The notes beneath the pieces are model-generated. The model was not told the origin of the DNA and searched no databases. It saw only the letters and a list, made by a program, of their open reading frames with translations. The position numbers and the translations under genes are program-made. A DNA stretch of 64,000 bases. Source: Dasypus novemcinctus. Lineage: Eukaryota; Chordata; Mammalia; Cingulata; Dasypodidae. This document shows, piece by piece, positions 56,871-64,000 of the stretch. The stretch is from the NCBI RefSeq assembly GCF_030445035.2, contig NC_080694.1, positions 76,223,257 through 76,287,256 on the forward strand, given 5' to 3'. Within the stretch, counting starts at the first letter, position 1, and every line of letters starts with the position of its first letter.

Positions 56871-57440
56871 CATCACAAGGAACAGAGAGAGTCTGCTAAT
56901 GAAGGCAAGATAGTACCATCCATCAGCCCCTGGGGATCTAAGCACCCTCTCAATTAGAAGCGGAGTGGCATCACCATGCTAGAATTCTCAGGATTTAGGA
57001 ATGAATGATGGACTAAAGTAGACTTATAGTTATTCTACTATAAGTTAATTGTTATTCTAGCAATGGAAGAGCTGTCATTGATTTGGAGGCAATGTCTACT
57101 GAAGATTCTAAGGGGAGGTAGAGGGAAAAATGTAATATGGGGCATTTTTAGGATATTGAAATTGTCCTAAATGATGTTGCAATGATGGATACAGACCATT
57201 AAAAATGGGTCATAACTTACAAAATTGTGTGGGAGATTTTAAACTATAATCAATGCTTAATGGCAGTGCTCCAAAATGTGTTCATCAACTGTAACAAATG
57301 TACTACACTAATGAAGGTTGTTGTTAATGTACGAAAGTGTGGGAGATGTAGAGAGTGGGGTATATTGCCATGCTTTATATTTTTATGTAACATTCCTGTA
57401 ATCTACATTAGTTAAAAAATTCAAAAACTATTTTTAAAAA
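56871..57440 (+). mobile_element. L1 3'UTR insertion 1 of a cluster
   Basis: It is a 5'-truncated copy of the G-rich-type 3'UTR, from the acagagagagtctgc landmark to a tail of ATGTAACATTCCTGTAATCTACATT type, in the same orientation as its host. Confidence 0.65.
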
Positions 57441-57470
57441 TAAAATCTACAACCATAAAATTCCTAGATG

Positions 57471-57884
57471 ACTTATTGTAATTCTTTTAAAGACGTATTC
57501 TTAGTCTAACATTGGAAGAATATTTATCATTGATATAAAGGCAATGGCTACCAGAGGATCTGTGAGGAGGGAGATGATTGAATAGATGTAATGTGGAGGC
57601 ATTTTTGGGACATTGGAATTGCCCTGCCTGACATTATAATGATGGATACAAGTCCCTATATATTTTGTCATAACCTACAAAGTTATGCGAGATAGTGCAA
57701 ACTATAATATAAACTATAGAACATGGTTAATGGAATGCTAAAATATGTGTTTGCCAGTTTTAACAAATGTGCAACACTAATGAAGGATATTGTTAATTTG
57801 GGAAAGTGTGGGAGACGGGAGGGACATATGAGACTCCCCTATATATTTTTGTATAATCTAAAACTTCTTTTAAAAAAATAAACT
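57471..57884 (+). mobile_element. L1 3'UTR insertion 2 of a cluster
   Basis: It begins near acttattgtaattct and ends in a T/A-rich tail. An imperfect flanking repeat (aaattccta/aaactccta) lies near 57457 and 57880. Confidence 0.6.
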
Positions 57885-57971
57885 CCTAAAAAATGTAGAT
57901 CTTGTGGTAGGCAGTGGTTTCTTTAAACTTACACAAAAAGCGTGAGAATAAAATAAAAAATAGATAAATGG

Positions 57972-58920
57972 ACATGGTTGTTGTCCATTATCATCTCCTT
58001 ATTAGTTGTCCAGGGTGAGCCTAATGAACTGAAGTGTAGGAGTCACAAATCTGATGAGATACAGGACCCAACTTGTATTCGGACACCCAAAGATTTAAGT
58101 CTCTTGGACATAGACCTATCAACTCTAATAATAAATACAAGTTCAAATAGAAGGGACACAAGAGCCATGTGTAAGGAAACCACAACTGAATCCAAATCTG
58201 TCACACTGGGGGGCATAAACTCCAAAGAAGTTCCCCCTGGCAGGGTACCAAACTCCTGAGCTGCCACTCTTCTTATAATGTATGGATGTCTCCAGAGCCC
58301 TCAGGACTGCCACTATCAATGAACATCTCAAAGAACAGAGAAAGTCTGCGAATACAAGCAATAGACCCCATCCCTCTGTCCCAAGGGCTCTAAGTCCCCT
58401 CTCAATTAGAAGAAAAGTGGGCATCACCATCCCAGAATCTTCAGGATTGGAGAGTGAACAATAGACTAGAGTAAACTTACTCTAATTCCACTATAGACTT
58501 ATTGTGATTCTAGCAATGGAAGAACTGTTATCATTGATGTGGAGGCAGGGGTCACTGGAGGTTCTAAGGAGAGGAAGAGGGAATGGTAAGTGTAATATGG
58601 GGACATTTTTGGGAACTTGGGAATTGTCCTGATTGACATTGTAGATATATATGCAGGTCATTATATACTTGTCATAACTTACAAAAATGTGGAGGAGAGA
58701 GTGTAATCTATACTGTAAACTCTAATCTGCACTTAGTGACAATGCTCCAAATCGCATTCATCTATAGTAACAAATGTATCACAGTAATGAAGGATGCTGT
58801 TAATGTGGGAAAATTTGTGATGGGTAGAGAGTAGGGCATATGAGAATCATCCTATATTTTTAATGTAACATTTATGTAAACTGTCTCTTTTAAAAAATAA
58901 AAATGTTTATTAAATATAGG
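57972..58920 (+). mobile_element. L1 3'UTR insertion 3 of a cluster
   Basis: It is a longer 5'-truncated 3'UTR copy, flanked by taaatgga-type repeats near 57964 and 58920. Host ORF2 resumes directly after it with a readable frame. Confidence 0.65.
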
Positions 58921-60052
58921 TAAATGGAACCTATTCAAACTTAAACACTTTCATGTTTCAAATGACTTTTTCAAGAAAGTGAAGGGGCAGCCTCCTCAAT
59001 GGGAGAAAATATTTGGAAACCACAGATCCAATAAGGGTTTGATACCCATAATAGTTAACAACATCATACAACATAATGATAAAAGAATAAGCAACCCCAT
59101 TAATAAATGGGCTGACGTCTTGAATAGACATTTCTACAAAGAGGAAATACAAATGGTCAAAAAGCGTATGAAAAAAGTGTTCAACATCATTAGCTATTAG
59201 GGAAATTCAGATCAAAAGTACACTGAGATATATTTTCACACCTTATAGAATGACCATTACCATGAAAACAGAAAACTCTAAGGGCTGGAAGCAACGTGGA
59301 GAAATAGGAACACTCTTTCAATATTTGGTGGGAAGATAGAATAGTGCAACCATGTGGAAGACAGCTTGGTGGTTCCTCGAAAAACTAAATATAGGAGTGC
59401 CATATGATCTAGAAATCCTGTGCCTAGAAATATATTCAGAAGAACTGAAAGCAAGCACATGAACTGACAATGACACACCAATGTTCAGAGCACCATTATT
59501 CACAACTGCTAAAATATGGAAACATCCCAGATGCCCATCAACTGATGAGGGATAAATAAAATGTGGTATATGCATACAATGGGATACAATTCAGCTGTAA
59601 GAAGAAATGAAATTTGGATGCATATGACAGTATTGATGAACTTTAAGAACATTATGTTGAGTGAAGTAGGTCAGACACCAAAGAACAAATATTCTAAAAT
59701 TGACTACAGTGATAGCAGAATACTGATGAATATGAGAGCCACTGTTTTTACAATTAGGACAGTTTGTACAAATCAAAAGACTGTATAACACAATGAATCA
59801 TATGGTGAAAAATGGATTGTGATAATAGAATAAAGATGATGACAATTTCTCATGAGCTATAACTAATATATAATCTTAATATAGGGTGTCATTAACTGGG
59901 TGGGTTGGGGGGAAATTATATCAAATGTAAAATTATGGCTGTTGCTTGTGGTAATACTTTGATGATGCGATTTCATAGCTCATAACAATTGTTTCACAAC
60001 AATGCAGCGTGTTGATGATGGGGTTATATATGGGAGACCTGTATGATATTTG

Positions 60053-60483
60053 TGATGGTTAGGCTAATGTGTTAAATCACCCAGGTAATAATGCAGAGTA
60101 TTTTGGTCAGGAAGTACTGGGCTAATTGTTATAAAAAGGCATTTCATGGACTTTTATCATCAATGAGATGATTGCATAAATGTCTGGTTACATCTAAAAC
60201 CAACTGAAAAGATTGCTTTCAGCAATGAGTGATGTATCATCCAATCAGTTGAAGGCCTTAAAAGGGGAAGTGATTTCAGCATTCAGAGAGAGAATTTCCA
60301 TCTCTACTGTAGGCAGCCAATGTCTTCTGGGAACTCGTCAGAGCACCTGGTTTGCAACCTGCCCTACAGAATTTGGATTTGTACATCCCCACAGACATAT
60401 GAGACAATTTTACAAAATCTCATATTGTTTACAGATATCTTCTGTCAGTTCTGTTTCCCTAGAGAACACTGACTAATTCAATA
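60053..60483. repeat. Unclassified interspersed repeat inside L1 3'UTR
   Basis: About 430 bp interrupt the 3'UTR between ...atgatattt and tatgtgttttcaca. The repeat starts tgatggttaggctaatgtg and ends tttccctagagaacactgac, ends that recall a common mammalian non-autonomous repeat which I cannot name. Confidence 0.5.
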
Positions 60484-60569
60484 TGTGTTTTCACAAATTA
60501 TACTATACACTTAATGTTTATGTATATTTATGTAAGAATGATAAATTTCAATTAAATAATAAAAAAAGA

Positions 60570-62660
60570 ATCATGGGTTAATTTAGATATCTCAAATAAG
60601 AAAAAGCTGAGGGAGTTAGTTACCACTAGAGCTGCTATACTAGCAATGCTAACGGGGATTCCTTAGACTGAATGGAAACTATACTGGAAAGTGGATTGAA
60701 GTAGCATAAAAAAGAATATCTTTTTGAAAGGTAACCAAAAGATAAATTCTAAATTCCTGCATCATTTTTTTTGTCATATAATTTCATGTTTTACATCTTA
60801 AATATTCTACAATGGAAATGCATTAAAAGTTCTAATAAATGTATATTTTTGCATAGAATGCATAAAAATAAGGTGTGTATTATGTAAAACAAAAAGGTAA
60901 AATAATAAAGGGTTTTAGGAAAAAGATTTGTGTATGCCACTGAATTTAAATTGGTATTAAATCCAATATGATTGTTACAGATTTATGATGTTAAATTTAA
61001 GGCCCAGAATAGTCATGAAGAGAATACCTGTTAAATATATGCTTTAGAAAATGAGAAGAGCTCCTACTGGTACACTACAAAAAATCATATTCATATGCAA
61101 ACAGGTATTAATGGAATAACTGAGGGTGGAAATTGTATATGTGTTAAAAAGATCACTAAGTAAAATTGCAGAAGCAATTCTTATATTAATAGTTGTTACT
61201 TTAAATGTAAAAAAAATTATTCCATCAAAAACAATAATTTTCACAATGCATAATAAGGTATGACATATTTATCTTTTCTTTGCAAGAAACTTGTCTTAAA
61301 ATCAAAGACACAATTGGGATGACATCGAAAGGATGGAAGAAAAAAACTTTTAAATAATAAGCAAAAGAAAATTTGTACAACTATCAGATAAAATAGAATT
61401 TGGCTAAAAATTTTTATAAGAGTCCAAGAAGGACATTATATGCTGACAAAGTCAATTCGAGAAAAATCATAACCATCATAAACACATATATGCACCTAAG
61501 AACTGAGAAATGTATGTAGCATATATTTACAGTTATGAAAAAAGAATTAGTTCTAGAGTATTAGCAGCATACTCCAATACAGCACTTTGAATAATGGATA
61601 AGACATCTGGACAGATCAATTAAGGAGATAGGGTATTTGAATGATACAATAAAGCAAGTAGACCTAAATGACATATATAGAACACCATCCAAAAGCAGTA
61701 GAATTCACATTCCTCTCTAGTGAAGATATGTCATCCTCCACAATAAACAATATGTCAGATCATAAAACAAGGAGCAGTAAAATTTAAATATTGAACTTAT
61801 TCAATGTAATTTCTCCAGCCACAAAGGAATGAAGCTAGAGATCAAAAAGAGAACTGGAAAATTCACAAATTGAAATGAACAAGACACACTTTGAAAAACC
61901 ATTGAGTAAAAAAAAATCACAAGAAAACAGGGCTATATTTTGAGGAAAATGAAAATAAAAATACACCATAGCAAAACTCGCAGGATTCAGCAAAAGCTGA
62001 TAGGTAAATTTAAAGTTCTATATGGTTACATTAAAAAGAAAGAATGTTTTCAAATCATGAACTTAACAAAACAACTGGGGGTGTACTAGAAAAAGAAGAA
62101 AAAACAATTAAGCAAGCAAAAGGTAGTATATAACAGAGGTTATACAGGACATAAATGAAATATAGATGACAAAAATAGAGTCAATGAAAACAAAATTTGT
62201 TTTTTTAAAAGATTAATAAATTAGATAAAGTTTCATTTAGAATGACACTGAAAAAGCAGAGATGCAGAAAACTAAAGAAAGATGGAGACATTACTATTGA
62301 CAATGCAGAAACAGAATAGGATTATAAGAAGGATAATATGTATAATTGAACATGAATAAATTATATAAGCTACATGAAGTGGACATAATCTTAGAAAGAA
62401 ACAAACTAATTACATCACTCAAGAAAAAAGAGAAGTTCTCAAGAGTCCAATAACAAGTAGCAGTATTGAATTAGGAATTGAAAAACTCCTAACAATGAAA
62501 AGCCCAACCAGATGTCTTCACTGGAGAATTTTACCAAATATTTTTTAAAAAAATGATCACCAATCCTGCTCAAACTCTTTCCAAAAAAATCAGAGAAGGG
62601 AACACTTTCTAACACAAATGGCTAAATGACATTAAATAGGCAATTTGTGAGAATGAAGAA
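60570..62660 (+). mobile_element. Old L1: ORF1 C-terminus through ORF2 N-terminal half
   Basis: 60590-60690 reads as the end of ORF1 (KKLRE...TEWK). 61190-62600 follows ORF2 endonuclease and early RT order with many lesions (for example an ITIINTYMHLRTE-like string near 61470-61510). No intact frame. Confidence 0.6.
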
Positions 62661-63702
62661 TAATGAGAAAGTATAAAAAGAAAAAATAAAGAAATTATGG
62701 GGATGAAAGGCACAATAGAAGAGATTAAAAATAATCTAGAAGCATATTTATTGAACAAGCAAAGGAAAGAATCAATGAACTAGAGGACAAGATCATCCAA
62801 ATTATACAGAGGAAAGAATAGAAAAATTTAAGTGTCTCAGGGATTTGAGGGACAGCATGAATTGCAAAAACGTATGCATCATGGATGTCCCAGAATGAAA
62901 AACAGATGGGAAAAAGGTCTGAAAGAATATTTGAGGAAATAGTGTCACCCAAATTAAACTCATGATAGACACACATTCCCAAGAAGAGCGATATACTTCA
63001 AACAGAAGAACCCCCAATACATCAATTTTACAAGACAAATTTTCAAAATACAGTTAATGTTGATTTTTCATAAGAAACCATGTAGATGAAAGTCAGTGGT
63101 TTGATATATTTGTTAATGAAAGTGAAAAATTTCCAATGAAAAATTATTTATCCAACAAAACTGTTCTTCAAAAGTGAGGAAGAGTTTAAAATATTTATAG
63201 ATAAACAGAAACTAAAAGAATTCTTAAACAGGAAACCTACCTTAAAGAATTACTAAAAGCAGTTCTGCAGATTGAAGGGAAAAAACAGAGAGAGGATAGG
63301 TATGGTGCTAAAAGAAGATTATCAGTAATCTGATAACTGAGCAGAATCTTGATATGGTACTTAAATGATATGGCACTTAAAATCCAGGTATAAAATGACT
63401 GATGTAAATAATGCCTTTAAATTAATTCACTGAAAGTGAATTAAACTAGTCAATCAAAGATATGGATTGGCAAAATGTGTAAAAATATCTAAACCAACTA
63501 TGTGTTTTTACAAGAGACTCATCTTGTAAGTAAGCCTCATCTTGTAAGACTCATCTTGATACAAAACAAAAATGGGTTGAAAGTAAAAGGCTTGAAAATG
63601 ATATTTCATATAAATAGTAAGTAATAAAGAGCTGGGGTGTTAATACAAGTATCTGATAAAATAGACTAAGGAAAATCTTTTGAGACAAATAAGGGCACTT
63701 TA
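62661..63702 (+). mobile_element. Old L1: ORF1 into ORF2 start
   Basis: 62700-63300 matches ORF1 (the same region as 5790-6420, which it resembles closely in order). 63400-63700 matches the endonuclease start, with a local triplication of ctcatcttgtaag near 63520-63560. Broken. Confidence 0.6.
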
Positions 63703-64000
63703 TTTTTTTAAAGATTTATTTTTTATTTTTATCTCTCCCCTTCCCCCCCACCCCACCAGTTGTCTGCTCTCTGTGTCCACTAGCTGTGTGTTTTTCTGTA
63801 ACTGCTTCTATCCTTATCAGTGGCACCTGGAATCTGTGTTTCTTTTTGTTGCATCATCTTGCTGTGTCAGCTCTCCATGTGTGCAGTGCCATTCTTGGGC
63901 AGGCTGCATGTTCTTTCACTCTGGGCAGCTCTCCTTATGGGGTGCACTTCTTATGCATGGGGCTCCCCCACATGGGGGACACCCCTTCATGACATGGCAC
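63703..64000 (-). mobile_element. DAS-type SINE, truncated by window end
   Basis: On the + strand it starts with the T/(ttta) tail and runs through the same body as 24530-24954 (for example gcatcatcttgctg and gggcaggctg). The tRNA-like head would lie past 64000. Confidence 0.85.

Larger units (their letters stand above)
56740..60560 (+). mobile_element. Old L1 ORF2 C-terminal region and 3'UTR, hit by several insertions
   Basis: Host pieces 56740-56870, about 57440-57470, about 57885-57971 and 58921-59800 join in order as ORF2 C-terminal sequence (NPINKWADVLNRHF and CPSTDE-like strings are readable). 59800-60560 is the second 3'UTR type. All frames are broken. Confidence 0.75.

Overview
This is a repeat-dominated piece of a placental mammal nuclear genome, most likely a xenarthran and probably an armadillo (Dasypus-type). 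The clue is the SINE family: tRNA-headed elements of about 365-425 bp with a long GC-rich body and an (AAAT)n/A tail, which I recognise as the DAS-SINE type of armadillos. A single host protein-coding gene is visible: an intact intronless olfactory receptor coding exon (310 aa, family 2-like) at 20979-21911 on the + strand. No tRNA, rRNA, CRISPR or prokaryotic-style operon was found.

Layout. 1-2187: 5' part of a minus-strand LINE-1 (ORF1 start plus a 2-kb 5'UTR). 2190-4065: plus-strand L1 3' remains with a nested insertion. 4066-5760: unresolved. 5761-14945: old plus-strand L1s. One of them carries a DAS-SINE (6563-6928) and a twin-primed L1 with an apparent 3' transduction (8777-10114). 14946-20978: mostly unassigned AT-rich flank of the receptor gene, with one short young-looking L1 (17287-17517). 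20979-21911: olfactory receptor. 21912-25261: flank with two SINEs. 25262-32985: L1 remains, mostly minus strand, including a second twin-primed insertion (25262-28047), an old L1M (28361-30900) and a two-headed SINE (30935-31172). 32986-56545: an old minus-strand L1 (L1-A) split by two nearly full-length minus-strand L1s, L1-B (34119-43861) and L1-C (about 45681-54977). 56546-60560: an old plus-strand L1 struck three times by L1 3' fragments. 60570-63700: further old plus-strand L1 ORF1/ORF2 remains. 63703-64000: a SINE cut by the window end.

The most instructive content is the L1 lineage of L1-B and L1-C. The elements are about 9.3-9.7 kb long, against 6-7 kb for typical mammalian L1. They have a 5'UTR of about 2 kb built from about four diverged 200-bp tandem units with a CAAGATGG (YY1-like) 5' terminus, a pyrimidine-rich leader before ORF1, and a 3'UTR of 2.6-2.8 kb ending in a G-rich tract. 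L1-C keeps an intact 323-aa ORF1. In both copies ORF2 is broken, and they share one nonsense codon at the same site. L1-C has replaced the usual 5' end with a CpG-dense 28-bp tandem module. I see no host gene system beyond the receptor; the novelty here is in retrotransposon structure and insertion mechanics. Alignments were done by eye, so boundaries marked 'about' may be off by tens of bases.
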